A stretch of 64,000 bases of DNA, taken from NCBI GenBank assembly GCA_029891385.1, contig CM057233.1, forward strand, positions 13,085,460 through 13,149,459, given 5' to 3'. Below are positions 47,578 to 59,284 of the stretch, piece after piece (within the stretch, counting starts at the first letter, position 1; the number at the start of each line of letters is the position of its first letter). The position numbers were made by a program, and so were the translations under genes. This stretch comes from Erythroxylum novogranatense (Eukaryota > Streptophyta > Magnoliopsida > Malpighiales > Erythroxylaceae). The notes under the pieces were generated by a model that saw nothing but the letters and a program-made list of their open reading frames with translations, was not told where the DNA came from and searched no databases.

Positions 47578-48542
47578 ATGTCACGGGTTTGGACAGATGG
47601 AGAGACAGACGCATTTGTTGCCTTCTTGGAGGAGGCAGTTGTTGGTGGCAAGAGGACCGATAATGGACAATTTAAGCCAGGGACTTTCCAACTGATTGCC
47701 ACACTCATGGTTGAGAAGTTCCCTAGGTGTGGAATTGAGAAGAGGCATATACAAAATAAACATAAGAGGCTTAAGGATAAATATCAGACAGCATATGACA
47801 TGTTGCAATGCAGTGGGTTTGGGTGGAATGAAACCAAGCAATGTGTCGAGGTAGACAGCAAGCAAGTGCTTGACGAATGGATGAGGGTAGGTTGTTCATA
47901 CACGCATGTTAATGTATTACACATTGTGTATCATGCTAACAACCATCTTTGCACCATTCTCAGAAACACCCTAATAGGTACTATACCCCGGGCAAGCCAT
48001 TCCCTATTTACCCTAGACTTGAGTTTGTCTTCGGGAAAGATAGAGCCACAGGTGCAGCTGTAGAGGACCATGGGAATGCAGCGACCCAGTCTGCAGCAGA
48101 TGAAACTGGAGGAGATGCACCAGCAGGTTCACCAATTCTTGAGCCGTTGTTTAAACCAATTCCAGCGGAGACACCCGTTGTAACTAATTCTGTGCATGCA
48201 ACTGGATCTGTGGCCTCATCTACCAACACAGAGGGGAACCAATTAAATAGGGGGAAAAGGAAGAGCAGGGACACTGCAATGCTGGAAACCATTGCCGCCA
48301 CAATTTCTCGCTCTGCTGACTTGCAAATTCGGAGTGCCCAGATAATTGCAGATGCACTTACCGTGTTCCCACCAATTCCACAGCTAGGTGACAAGCTTGA
48401 GGGATTGGGTTTCTCTAACGAAGAGGTTATCAGGGCTCTACACATCTTCTCCATGAATCCTTATGTGGGGAATATTTTCTGGAGTGCAAATGCAACACAA
48501 AGGCGGGATTATGTGCGGAGCCTTTTAGATAGGCATCATTGA
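47578..48542 (+). CDS. Myb/SANT-like DNA-binding protein of the Harbinger element (ORF1 type)
   Basis: Two exons, 47578-47886 and 47964-48542, joined by a 77-bp phase-0 GT-AG intron, give a 295-residue protein. I chose the ATG at 47578 because it directly precedes the domain (MSRVWTDGE). Another in-frame ATG at 47497 would add 27 residues without known motif. Residues 5 to about 100 form a Myb/SANT-like domain (WTDGETDAFVAFLEEAV, IQNKHKRLKDKY, FGWNE). The second exon opens KHPNRYYTPGKPFPIYPR and FGKDRATG, as in the plant family. A basic NRGKRKSRD stretch may be a nuclear signal. In PIF/Harbinger elements this protein binds element DNA and helps the transposase act in the nucleus. The frame is intact, unlike the transposase beside it. 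Confidence 0.85.
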
Positions 48543-48618
48543 CTGTTTAATCTGTTGTAAAAATTAGTATGCTTTATGTTAGCTATATAATGGACATGTA
48601 TGATGGTACCTATGCTGT

Positions 48619-48730
48619 GAACTGATGTTTTGGACTGATGTTTTGTGATCAGATCATATAGGTAGGACTGTATTGAACTGATGTTTTGGACTGATGTTTT
48701 GTGATCAGATCATATAGGTAGGACTATATT
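48619..48730 (+). repeat. 56-bp tandem duplication
   Basis: Two adjacent copies (48619-48674, 48675-48730) of a unit containing GAACTGATGTTTTGGACTG and TGATCAGATCATATAGG, differing at one or two bases, between the Myb-like gene and the third gene. Confidence 0.95.
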
Positions 48731-48843
48731 TGTATCTCTGTTTATTAATGACGAATGGTAGGGTTTTTAATTATTTAATGTTTACAATGTTTGAACGTCT
48801 ATGAATGGTTATGAGATGATTAATTTGCAGGTACAGGTATAAT

Positions 48844-49329
48844 ATGGCCAGGTATGGATTCTATGTTGTCTTTGCCGGACGTCAAGTAGGTATTTTCACC
48901 AGCTGGGAGGACGTCAAATTGCTTGTTGAGGGCTTCCCAAATGCGAGGTTCAAGGGGTTTCGCACTTTGGCAGAAGCTGAAACTGCTTTTGCCATGGATC
49001 GAAACAGGACCATCCGTCCACACGACGAAATCGAACGAGCCGCCACTGAACCCCAACCGATCCCGGTTAAATCCACACTGGCACAATCTCAACAACCCCT
49101 TGTCACTGCAGCCTCACCAATCCCGCTACAAGTTTCTGTGCCAACAGCCCAACGACCACGTGCAACGGAACCATCGCCATTCGCGCTTCAATTTCCACAG
49201 CCCATAGCTCAACATCCACATGTCACTGCAACATGCGACCAAAGTTTGGCATCGAGTCAGACATTATTCGTATTTGCTGTTGGGGTCATTGTCGGCATGA
49301 TTATCCTCGCAATTCTCAATAAATTTTAA
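48844..49329 (+). CDS. RNase H1/viroplasmin-type N-terminal domain protein with C-terminal membrane segment
   Basis: Encodes 161 residues from the ATG at 48844, the first in frame, 15 bases after an acceptor-like TTTGCAG, so an upstream untranslated exon is possible. Residues about 4-50 (YGFYVVFAGRQVGIFTSW, GFPNARFKGFRTLAEAETAF) match the small domain found at the N-terminus of eukaryotic RNase H1 and in caulimovirus viroplasmin, which in RNase H1 binds RNA/DNA hybrids. The aromatic and G.GIF..W positions are present. Residues about 65-135 are rich in Pro, Gln, Ala and Thr. Residues about 140-158 (TLFVFAVGVIVGMIILAIL) form one hydrophobic helix ending four residues before the stop, as in a tail-anchored protein. 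There is no RNase H catalytic domain. Its role is unknown; placement suggests it belongs to the transposon. It could instead be a captured host fragment. Confidence 0.75.
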   Translation: MARYGFYVVFAGRQVGIFTSWEDVKLLVEGFPNARFKGFRTLAEAETAFAMDRNRTIRPHDEIERAATEPQPIPVKSTLAQSQQPLVTAASPIPLQVSVPTAQRPRATEPSPFALQFPQPIAQHPHVTATCDQSLASSQTLFVFAVGVIVGMIILAILNKF

Positions 49330-50390
49330 GGCATCAACGTATTTAATGTCATGAATGTTTAGATGTTAGCTCAATTATGTATTAGAATTTGGATGGTTCA
49401 CGACGCTTTTCCAACCTATTATGTAATTACTAATATTAATGTTTAGATGCTTTGTTAAATTATTTTGTCCTAACTAATTTTCATAATACTATTCATAATT
49501 ATAAGAAGATAAATAATAGTCATAATTACAATAATAATAATAATAAACTCAAAATAAAATATATTACTTGCATGGTAATAATTAAAAAATAATATTACAA
49601 CGTAAATATACTAATAATAATAGCAATAACCAAAATAATATTAACAATGTTAACTATTTTAATTTAGTCATATTTTAATAATATTATTATTAATTTTAAA
49701 ATTTATAAACATAATAATAATAAACATAATTTTCATAATACTATTCATAATTATAAGAAGATAAATAATAGTCATAATTACAATAATAATAATAATAAAC
49801 TCAAAATAAAGTATATTACTTGCATGGTAATAATTAAAACATAATATTACAACGTAAATATACTAATAATAATAGCAATAACCAAAATAATATTAACAAT
49901 GTTAACTATTTTAATTTAGTAATATTTTAATAATATTATTATTAATTTTAAAATTTATAAACATAATAATAATTATTATTAAACATAATAATAATAATAA
50001 GAATAATAAACATAATAATAATAATAATATACTAATAATAATCATAATTATAATAATTATTATTACAATTGTAATAATAATAATAATAATAATAAACAAA
50101 ATAATAACAATTGTAATAATAGTAATATTAATAATATTCATACGTTAGTATAATAATTATCATAATAGCACTTAACAAAATAATATTCATAATATCATAA
50201 AAAATTATACTAGTATAAATTTTTATATAATAATAATAATATAAAAATAATTATTATTTTTATTATTAAACATACAAATCATAATTATTATAATTATACA
50301 TAACAACAATAATAATATTATTATTAACAATATTAATAATAAAATTAATACACAAAATTACATTCTTTAACATCTACAAGTCTTTACACT
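49330..50390. other. AT-rich non-coding part of the transposon with TAA/AAT microsatellites
   Basis: Almost only A and T, with (TAA)n and (ATA)n runs, mainly 49,950-50,100 and 50,225-50,345. No coding signal. Contains a 252-bp tandem duplication listed separately. Confidence 0.85.
49481..49970. repeat. 252-bp tandem duplication
   Basis: The stretch from TCATAATACTATTCATAATT at 49481 to about 49732 is repeated from 49733 with few changes, including non-AT words such as TTGCATGG and ACAACGTAAATA, so this is a true duplication and not simple-repeat chance. Confidence 0.92.
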
Positions 50391-50429
50391 ACAGGGGCAT
50401 TTATGTCATTAACACTGTTTTCTGTCCTG

Positions 50430-50603
50430 CAGACGGCAACCAAACACATTTCTGTCCCTAGGACGAGGACAATTATCTCTGTTCTGTCCATCGCAACCAA
50501 ACATCTCCCTGTCTTCAATTCTTGTTCTGTCTGGTCCAGTCCTATTCCGTCTCGTCCTGTCTTTGCAGTCCGCAGTCGGCAACCAAACGCAGCGTTAGAG
50601 AGT
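50430..50603. repeat. CAACCAAAC subterminal repeats, probable right end of the Harbinger-type element
   Basis: CAACCAAAC occurs at 50438, 50494 and 50580, each near CTGTC-rich sequence. The last copy reads GGCAACCAAACGCAGCG and is followed by TTA. Harbinger ends carry GTTTGGTTGC-like sequence. No partner was found on the left. Confidence 0.55.
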
Positions 50604-51212
50604 TTTTGGTTTAGAATCATGGAAAATGATATGGGTTTGTGTATTATGGAGTCAATTTTAGTGATTGCTTAGTATGATGGGTTTAATTTTGGATAGAAAT
50701 AAATTAGGGTTTTTGCCCAATTTTGTAAATTGAGAATTTTGGAAATTAGTGATTTAGATGGCTTGATTATGTTTGGAATTAGTGTTTTCTAAGTTCAATA
50801 TTAAGGATTATGTTATTTACGAGGTCGAATTTGTGTGACATTGGTGTAGGGAATTTTCAATTGGGAGAATAAAAGAAGAAATGGTCAAATTGAAGCTAAG
50901 GACAAGTTTCTAGCATCGATTCGAGGTGGGTAATGTGTTTATAATTTGAATTTATAAGCTACTACTGCTTTCTTTAAATAAAGAGATTTTCTGATTTCAA
51001 TTGCATCATAAATGTTGCATCATTGTATGAATGATTTGAAAAATCATTTTTTTTTATTCAATACATGGACTTTGGATGAATTACAACATACATTGTGTTA
51101 TGCCTCGAAAGATTACATGGCATTTTGTATATTCGGAAAAGATCATGCGATAAATGATTTTGAGCATGATATGTGCTTTGTTTGGGTAAGAGAGTTACAG
51201 ATGGATTCACGT
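50604..51212 (+). repeat. LTR fragment (element F), part left of LARD-G
   Basis: Sequence of LTR character including GATTCGAG|GTGGGTAAT near 50,920-50,935, a donor-like site comparable to GTGAGTAACC of the LARD LTRs. It continues after LARD-G at 60,472, because the CACGT duplication shows the two flanks were once joined. The left limit is the Harbinger-type right end, so the LTR start is unknown. Confidence 0.5.
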
Positions 51213-52312
51213 TGTGACACCCCACACCCGCAAGACCCGAACCCGACATCCACAGTGATATCCGAGTCCGTGCTCCATGAGGTGGCGTCTTAACCACTGC
51301 TCGTAAATTGGTACATTATTCTTTTCAAAACACATGTGCGAAATTCCATACCCAAATTGGGTACTCATTCAATCACATCCAATTTCAATACACACATTTT
51401 CAAAAGCCACCGAGGTCAATTTCACAAATACAAATAAACACTTCATTACAAAAAATAAAGACATGTAATGCGATAACTAACCGATCCCGACTTCGACCTT
51501 CACTGAATCCTGCAAACATACTCGCTTTTACTAATGGGGTACTCTTCAATTCTGAAAATAATTGCAATGTTGGGTGAGTTTGCGAACTCGGTGAGAAACC
51601 ATCATCGATGGTTCACTCAACGATGCATAACCAAACAATTCACATCTTATCACATATTATCACATTCCAAATTAACTCGTGCATTGCCAATTTGTACACA
51701 TATAAGGCGACGCCTTTCACACTATTCACATACATATCGACACTGCACACAAATCTCTTCCCATAATTTCCATTGTTTTACTTTGAGTTGTGACTGGGTG
51801 CTTAACGGAACAGAATTCAGATACACTTAGGGAGTCGGAGAGCCCTCTGGGTATACACTGACTCCCCTCGAGCTCAAAGCTCGGTTCATTCACAGTAATC
51901 ACATTTTAAGCAAGTAGGAGAGCCCCCTGGGTATGCACTACTGCTCGCTCACATTAGGGATAGGAGAGCCCTCTAGGTATGCACTATTCCCTTTTCACAA
52001 TTGATGAGCTTATAGCTCCGATCAGAATATGCTCCAGTCACAACCATTATTTATTAACCAATTATGGATTTCGCAAGTTCATTCATATCTCTATAGACAA
52101 CACACATGTATCAAATCACATTTCCAATCATTTCACAGCATCATTCACATGCAGTATACACATTTTGCACTTCAATATCACATTCAAATACTTCGGACAC
52201 CCGTGGTCCGAAATCAATCAAAACAAACACATATATCCCTCCATTCTCTCCACATGGCATAATGGCAAGATATTAAACACATAAAGGCTGAGGAACCAAC
52301 TAGGTTACTCAC

Positions 52313-52375
52313 CTGAACTTCCTAGCTGTTTCCTGGAAGCTCCAGCACTGTCCGTGGATTATCGATCTATCGGCT
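52313..52375 (-). other. Candidate conserved mini-exon, LARD-G 3' LTR
   Basis: 63 bp between ATTATAG and TTCAG|GTGAGT on the minus strand, with inverted arms CTTCC and GGAAG. Confidence 0.55.
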
Positions 52376-52949
52376 CTATAATAATCAATTAATTTCATTC
52401 ATTACAAAATACACAGTCAAAAATAATTAATGATGCACATGCCTTGAATAACAGATGTACTATGCCTATTCATGATTTTCCAGGTACCATTTCCCCCTTT
52501 CCACTTTCTTTTACTCAGTATCTAACTTTCACTCACTTGATCACTATCGGCTCATTTCGATTCAATAACATATTACAGAACTTTCAATTTCAAATTCTAA
52601 TTTCCAAATAATTTATCCATCATACTTGCTTGGGGTATTATCTCACAATCAAATAGCACTACTCTCTAGATCAAATTCATTCTTTATGCTCGCCCTAAAA
52701 TTCCCAAGAATAATGAATTTACTTTCAAAGTCTCACATTATACCCCAATTACCAAGTACAATCTTTAGGTTGCAATACAATCACATTCTTAACTATCTTT
52801 CACTAATTGTGCTCTCAGAAATCGGAAGTCAAACTTTTATTCTTTTCCTCAATTATAGACCTCATTCACTAGATCATAACAAATCGAACATCACCTCAAT
52901 TGGAGGTCTACACAATTAGTTATGCCTCAAAAAATTAAAACTCATCGAT

Positions 52950-53130
52950 GTCGTCCTCGTCGCGACGCGACAGACTTCGTGGCGACGCATGGAGTCGCCG
53001 CGATTTAACGCTTCCTTCGGCTCGCCGCGATGTGAGGGAGAGGGCTCGCGCAAGGCCAATGTTTCACGCTTGCGCGACGTCCCCACCTTACTCGTCATGA
53101 CGCCTAAATATTTATTCATCGCGACGCATG
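52950..53130 (-). repeat. CGTCGCGACG-type array, LARD-G 3' LTR
   Basis: Five or more degenerate copies in the predicted first intron. Several units present in the sister LTR are deleted or altered. Confidence 0.88.
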
Positions 53131-53532
53131 CACCTCGGTTCGCCTTCTCCGATTTCCTTTTCCTCTTCTCTCTAAAATCCAGATTAACTCAACTTAAACA
53201 CTCAAATCTCTAACAATTAACCCCATGCATGCTTTAAACACAATAATAAATAACATGAAATCATATACTTACCAAATCAAACTCAAAACCTTCGAATCTC
53301 AGAAAATCCCTAAACCTTAACATCAACGGTTTAGCTCCCATAGCCATACCAAAACATCATCTTCCATAGGGTTTAGGCTGGGATTTGCACAAGAAAGAAG
53401 AAGCAAACAACAAGCTAACGATCAATCGCACAAGGAGGAAGAACGGAGGATCGATCGCTGGAGGAGAAACGAAACAGTCGTGCCCTAGGAGGAAGGAAAA
53501 GAGGATTTTGCCTTCTTCAATTGAAATCTAAA

Positions 53533-53543
53533 GCATTTATAGG
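53533..53543 (-). promoter_or_regulatory. TATA box, LARD-G 3' LTR
   Basis: CCTATAAATGC on the minus strand, about 540 bp from the LTR start; the same site is at 59919-59929 in the sister LTR. Confidence 0.6.
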
Positions 53544-54082
53544 TTAATCACTTAAACCTCTAGACTTTATCCTCAAATCTCTTTCTCTTTTCACTTTCAT
53601 TTCCGGTGCAATTCATCTCCAAATTACAATGGCTCGTCATATTACTTCTTAAAATCATATTTCTAAATTTTCGTAGCCATTGGACAATTATTTCGGTTCT
53701 ATTCAGTCAATCGGTCCGCCACTCGGAGAATTTTCGGTCCGGACATTTTCTCCCAAATTTTCAGAAACATGTCTAAAGTTCACAATCAATTGGCGATCAC
53801 TATAGTACAGTTCCAAATCCACCATTCACACCCAATTATTCCATAATTCTCAAGATATCATAATCCAATCTAATTATCTCACACATTCACAGTTCAAATC
53901 ATTTACAAAATCAAATGCCGGGAAAAGTCACGAATGCATGTACCTATATGTGCATGTGCCAAATGACTCAGTCCTCTACAATCAGAGGCCAAATAAATGT
54001 TCACATCAGAAATATGAAATGCAAATTACTAGCCTGACCAAATTGACCCATATACCCTTCCCATTGGGGTAGGGATGTTACA

Positions 54083-57000
54083 ATTCTCCCCTCCTTACAA
54101 AAATTTCGTCCTCGAAATTTCATATACGATTGATCAGGGAGGCAGGGGAATTGTTCCGATCACTATATACTGTTTCCCACTTATGTTACTATATAGCTAA
54201 TTTATGTCAAATAACTGAAATCAATACTATCAATCACTCTTTATCTTTTCTCTAACTTTACACAGTCTCATAGTTTCTTCAAGATCACTCACAATTCTTT
54301 ACTTTCGATATCGATAATACATATGTCAGATCATAACAATATTTTCTAATCCTGTCCAAGTAACACTTTGGATCCGAAACATCTTTTTCAGGTTTACAAA
54401 TCCGTAGTTCCATTCACACTATAGTCCCATAGAGATCACTACATATCGAATTTAATTTCCATTCATTACACCTGTGCCTCTATCTAAGTGCATCCGGCCG
54501 AGGCTATACACTTCAAAACATTTCATTTATCGTTTATCAGATTACATTTCTTTAGTGATAAAACCTTAATCTCATAAGATTATAATCACCTCGATAACAA
54601 TCAACTCGATACATTGTCATAAATTTTGATTTCGAAATCCTCATTACAGATTCATTTACTCTCAACATATACAGTGCTCAAATGGTGTCACCAAATGCAA
54701 CAATTGATATAGCTACAATCAATTTGTACTATACTCCAATTTATGTCCCTATGAATTCCCAAATTATCCATTAAACAATTGATTCCAACGGACAAGCCTG
54801 TTGGTTAATCACATATACAACCATTCGATTCTTCACGCTAAATTATCGATTCCTCTTTCGATTTGCTCTCACTAGACCATAAGACTCTAATCGCTTCTCA
54901 CGATTTCTCCAACAGTTTCTCGATAACATTCGCAAATGAAAACACCTTAATTTGGTCTTTGCCAATCTTCTTAAATATACACACTAGTTTCGGAATTCCA
55001 ATAACAAATAATACTTTCTTTTAGCCCCTTTTTTTTTTGCTAGCTCGACGATTTTTTACTCAGTCATACAATCAGAACCATATCGCTCAAATTGCGATAA
55101 ACTCATTTGAATTTCCTGTTCAATCCATTTAATTTCATGACTCGCATAATTTGAATTATTCAATCGCTTAATTCTTTTCAAATCTTTCGAATTCACAAAA
55201 TACCTCTATCACTATTGATTTGCACATTCACAGACATCTTCAATTATTTCTGTACAATTTTTGTCTCCAAGCTTTTAGAGCAACACTCATTACAACAGAT
55301 CTCAAATCATCAATCACAATACAGCCCATGAAGTTTTACTTGTCCCAAGGTACAAAAATCACTTTACACACTTTCATCGATTACAAGATAACCTTTATCG
55401 GGACATTTCAAGATATAATGCAAAATCTCCAAATCCCAGATACATATATAAGTCCCTAACAATTTCGCATTGTATCCATACCCCTATCGTCATTAAGTCT
55501 CCCAATGCCATTTTTGAATAATAATTCATCCACTATTTATTCAATCAAGATCAAATTTACTCTTATGAAGTTCGCATAGGATACAATTTCCTCATCTGTG
55601 CCGATTTATCTTCTTCACTTTTCAAATGCATTTAATCGATCATCGATGATCTTAATCATTTTCCAATCTGAATGCACTCAAGACACTTTATTTTTCAGTA
55701 GCACAATATTATTAGGGCATTGTCATCTCGGACAATTACAATCCAAAATTCCTTATACCCATGATCAATTTGTATAACTCTTTAAATATCAAAAGTCTCC
55801 AATGAGGAATGATTTTCTTATAATTTTCTCAATTCCATCATAACATATTCTGACATATGTTCCTTTTACCCTAATATCTCCATATAACCTAATTTATTTG
55901 CAATAGATCACTGCCTGTGTTAAATAAACATTCATCAAATCAATTTCGTATTTTCAGCTCATAAACCATACACGAATCTATTTTCTCCTCATATTCGCAA
56001 TTACTATTTTCTTAATGTTCAGTAATTCTCTTACATAATTGGATTCATCTCATCATCATAATGAAAGCATTTTCTACCTCTTACGCTCGAGTCTCTGCTA
56101 GAATTAAGACTCCAAATTAACTTGTAATTCATTTCAAATTTATCTCTATACAGTCGTTGCATTGATCACTATTTAATTGAATCATTCGAGCAACTTAATC
56201 CAATTCAGGTAAATTCTTCTTTGCAAGTAGATTTCTTACTATTTTCATCAATACTACTTATGAAATTCCTCAATATCACAGTCATCACATTTCTTGTCAG
56301 TCATTCTCAATGTCACAGGGACTCAATTTCTAACTATACACAATATCCCATGTAGATCAATCTATGCCATAATCCATATCATCATAACATCCTTTTTAAT
56401 ACTGTTCAATGAGGTCCGTACCAGCAAAATCATTGCATCGATGTACCAATTAGTCACTTACACTAAGGATACACAATACTCTCTTTTTGCACCTATCCTC
56501 ACTCGTGAGGATTATAACATGATCAAGTCCTCAACATGTAACAATTTCAATTCATTCCCAATAAATCACTATAATCATCACATCTTATTTAAAAATGTAT
56601 TCTCATCAATTTACCCATTAATAGCTTATACTACTAAGAACTCTTTAATCACATTTAATCGAGATAACCTTTCTCTTTTTGGTACCACCATTTACAATCT
56701 CTCTTCTTTCCCAATTGATTTATCATAAACACTTTCCTTTTTCATTCGAACTCATATTAAACTTTATACAATACAATCATCCCTTAAATTTACTTCTCAT
56801 GCCATCTCTACATATATGAGACAATTTCGGTTAATATTTTCACTTACCATGGGGCTCCCATAATCAGGTGTGAATTCACTTAGGCAAATCAACTAAACCG
56901 GAACATCTGTTTCACTTATTAGTATCATTGTCTTACCTCTCAATCTTTTCATTATTACATCGCACCCCTTCTATTTTCACACTCAAAATCAACATCATAG

Positions 57001-57528
57001 ATATACCATCATTCTTGATTTCTCTCTAATGTAATCGAGTCACAGTCATAAATAATTTTTCATAACATTTGTCACAGTAATCAATCTCAATTATAACCTT
57101 TCATTTCATCCACATTATACACTTGTACTCTTGTCATTTCTATCATAGCTCTAATTTCCTCTATCAGTTCAGAACATATTCATATCTATCTCACATTCAA
57201 GGATATACCCCCGGTATAACCCGGATATCGCATTCCATAATGTATCCACTAATACCAATACACTCAATCTTCATTTGTCAAATCGAATCATATACCTTTT
57301 CCGATTTCATGGTATCCACAACTGGCATTTATCCCATTCTAATATATCATCAATTCCTCACAAATTCTAATGATTGAAACAATTGGTACAGGCTCCTACA
57401 TGTGACTTATATACTCGATTGGGGATCAGTTGTCACTGTCTGCCGTGACATGAGTTAAATGCATGTAACTTGACACATTTTTCAGAACGCCCATGTAAGA
57501 TTGTACTTCTGGGCTTTGATACCACAAA
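54083..57528 (-). other. LARD-G internal region, non-coding
   Basis: No gag or pol motifs. The longest frame (56294-56728, 144 codons, opposite strand to the element) is AT-driven and has no family. The minus-strand start has the primer site TGGTATCAAAGCC (57512-57524) and a leader like LARD-A's. The end carries AAATTTCGAGGACGAAATTT and the purine tract AAGGAGGGGAGAAT (54083-54096). Confidence 0.85.
57512..57524 (-). other. LARD-G primer-binding site
   Basis: TGGTATCAAAGCC on the minus strand, one base off the tRNA-Met complement TGGTATCAGAGCC, four bases inside the 5' LTR. Confidence 0.8.
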
Positions 57529-58640
57529 TGTAACACCCCACACCCGTAAGACTCGAACCCGACATCCACAGTGATATCCGAGTCCGTGCCCCGCAAGGGT
57601 GGCGTGCTAACCACTCGTTCAGAAATTGGTACATTATTCTTTTTTAAAACACATGTGCGGAATTCCATACCCAAATTGGGTACTCATTCAATCACATCCA
57701 ATTTCAATACACACATTTTCAAAAGCCACTGAGGTCAATTTCACAAATACAAATAAACACTTTATTACAAAAAAATAAAGACATGTAATGCAGACACGAA
57801 CTGATCCCGACTTCTGACCTTTACTTGAATCCTACAAACATACTCCCGTTTTACTAACGAGGTACTCTTCAATTCCTGAAAAATAATTGCAATGTTGGGT
57901 GAGTTTGCGAACTCAGTGAGAAACCATCATCGATGGTTCACTCAACGCATGCATAACCAAACAATTCACATCTTATCACATATTATCACATTCCAAATTA
58001 ACTCAGGCATTGCCAATTTGTACACATATAAGGCGTATCACCTTTCACACTATTCACATATATATCGACACTGCACACAAATCTATTCCCATAATTTCCA
58101 TTGTTTTACTTTGAGTTGTGACTGGGCTCTTAACGGAACAGAATTCAGATACACTTAGGGAGTCGAAGAGCCCTCTGGGTATATACTGACTCCCCTCGAG
58201 CTCAAAGCTCGGTTCATTCATAATAATCACATTTTAAGCAAGTAGGAGAGCCCCCTGGGTATGCACTACTGCTCGCTCACATTAGGGATAAGAGAGCCCT
58301 CTGGGTATGCACTATTCCCTTTTCACAATTGATGAGCTTATAGCTCCGATCAGAATATGCTCTAGTCACAACCATTATTTATTAACCAATTATGGATTTC
58401 ACAAGTTCATTCATATCTCTATAGACAACACACATGTATCAAATCACATTTCCAATCATTTCACAGCAGCATTCACATGCAGTATACACATTTTCCACTT
58501 CAATGTCACATTTAAATACTTCGGACACCCATGGTTCGAAATCAATCAAAACAAACACATATATCCCTCCATTCTCTCCACATGGCATAATGGCAAGATA
58601 TTAAACACATAAAGGCTGAGGAACCAACTAGGTTACTCAC

Positions 58641-58703
58641 CTGAACTTCCTAGCTGCTTCTCGAAGCTCCAAAGATCGTCTGTGAATTATCGATCCATCT
58701 ACT
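58641..58703 (-). other. Candidate conserved mini-exon, LARD-G 5' LTR
   Basis: 63 bp between TTATAG and TTCAG|GTGAGT on the minus strand; matches 52313-52375. Confidence 0.55.
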
Positions 58704-59284
58704 CTATAACAATCAATTAATTTCATTCATTGCAAAATGCATATCAAAAATAATTAATGATGCACATGCCTTGAATAATGATGTACTATACCTATTCATG
58801 ATTTTCCAGGTACCATTTCCCTTTCCACTTTCTTTTACTCAAGATCTAACTTTCACTCACTTGATCACTATCTACTCATTTCGATTCAATAACATATTAC
58901 GTAACTTTCAATTTCAAATTCTAATTTCCAAATAATTTATCCACCATACTCATTTGGGTATTATCTCACAATCAAATAGCACTACTCTCTAGATCAAATT
59001 CATTCTTTATGCTCAGTTCCTAAAATTCCCAGTAACAATGAATTTACTTTCAAAGTCTCACATTATACCCCAATTACCAAGTACAATCTTTAGGTTGCAA
59101 TACAATCACATTCTTAACTATCTTTCACTAATTGTGCTCTCAGAAATCGGAAGTCAAACTTTTATTCTTTTCCTCAATTATAGACCTCATTCACTAGATC
59201 ATAACAAATCGAACATCACCTCAATTGGAGGTCTACACAATTAGTTATGCCTTAAAAACCCAATTAAAACTCATCAGAAACTGT

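Larger units (their letters stand above)
46101..50605 (+). mobile_element. PIF/Harbinger-type DNA transposon with three genes, left end not found
   Basis: Contains a DDE transposase of the Harbinger kind (46101-47329, broken), a Myb/SANT-like DNA-binding gene (47578-48542) and a third gene (48844-49329), all on the plus strand. The transposase plus Myb-like pair is the known gene set of plant PIF/Harbinger elements. The probable right end is near 50603: three CAACCAAAC motifs (50438, 50494, 50580), the last reading GGCAACCAAACGCAGCG before TTA, which resembles the reverse complement of Harbinger ends containing GTTTGGTTGC and a 3-bp TTA-like target. Extent is therefore partly inferred. Confidence 0.7.
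51213..54082 (-). repeat. LARD-G 3' LTR
   Basis: Minus-strand order from 54082 down: TATA CCTATAAATGC (53533-53543), donor GATTTG|GTAAGT (exon side ends 53273), palindrome array 52950-53130, mini-exon 52375-52313, hairpins and CCCAGAGGGCTCTCCTA-like cores, dyad 51613-51576, acceptor TATTTTCAG (intron ends 51552). The array has lost repeat units compared with the sister LTR. Confidence 0.92.

Noticed and set aside
48008..48454. 148-codon minus-strand frame
   Set aside because: Shadow of exon 2 of the Myb/SANT-like gene.
51979..52284. 101-codon frame present twice (also 58307-58612)
   Set aside because: Repeated because both LTRs of LARD-G contain it; it is antisense to the LTR and includes the predicted second intron, so not evidence for a gene.
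56294..56728. 144-codon plus-strand frame inside LARD-G
   Set aside because: Opposite to the element's own strand, AT-driven composition, no domain; LARD-A has no counterpart.
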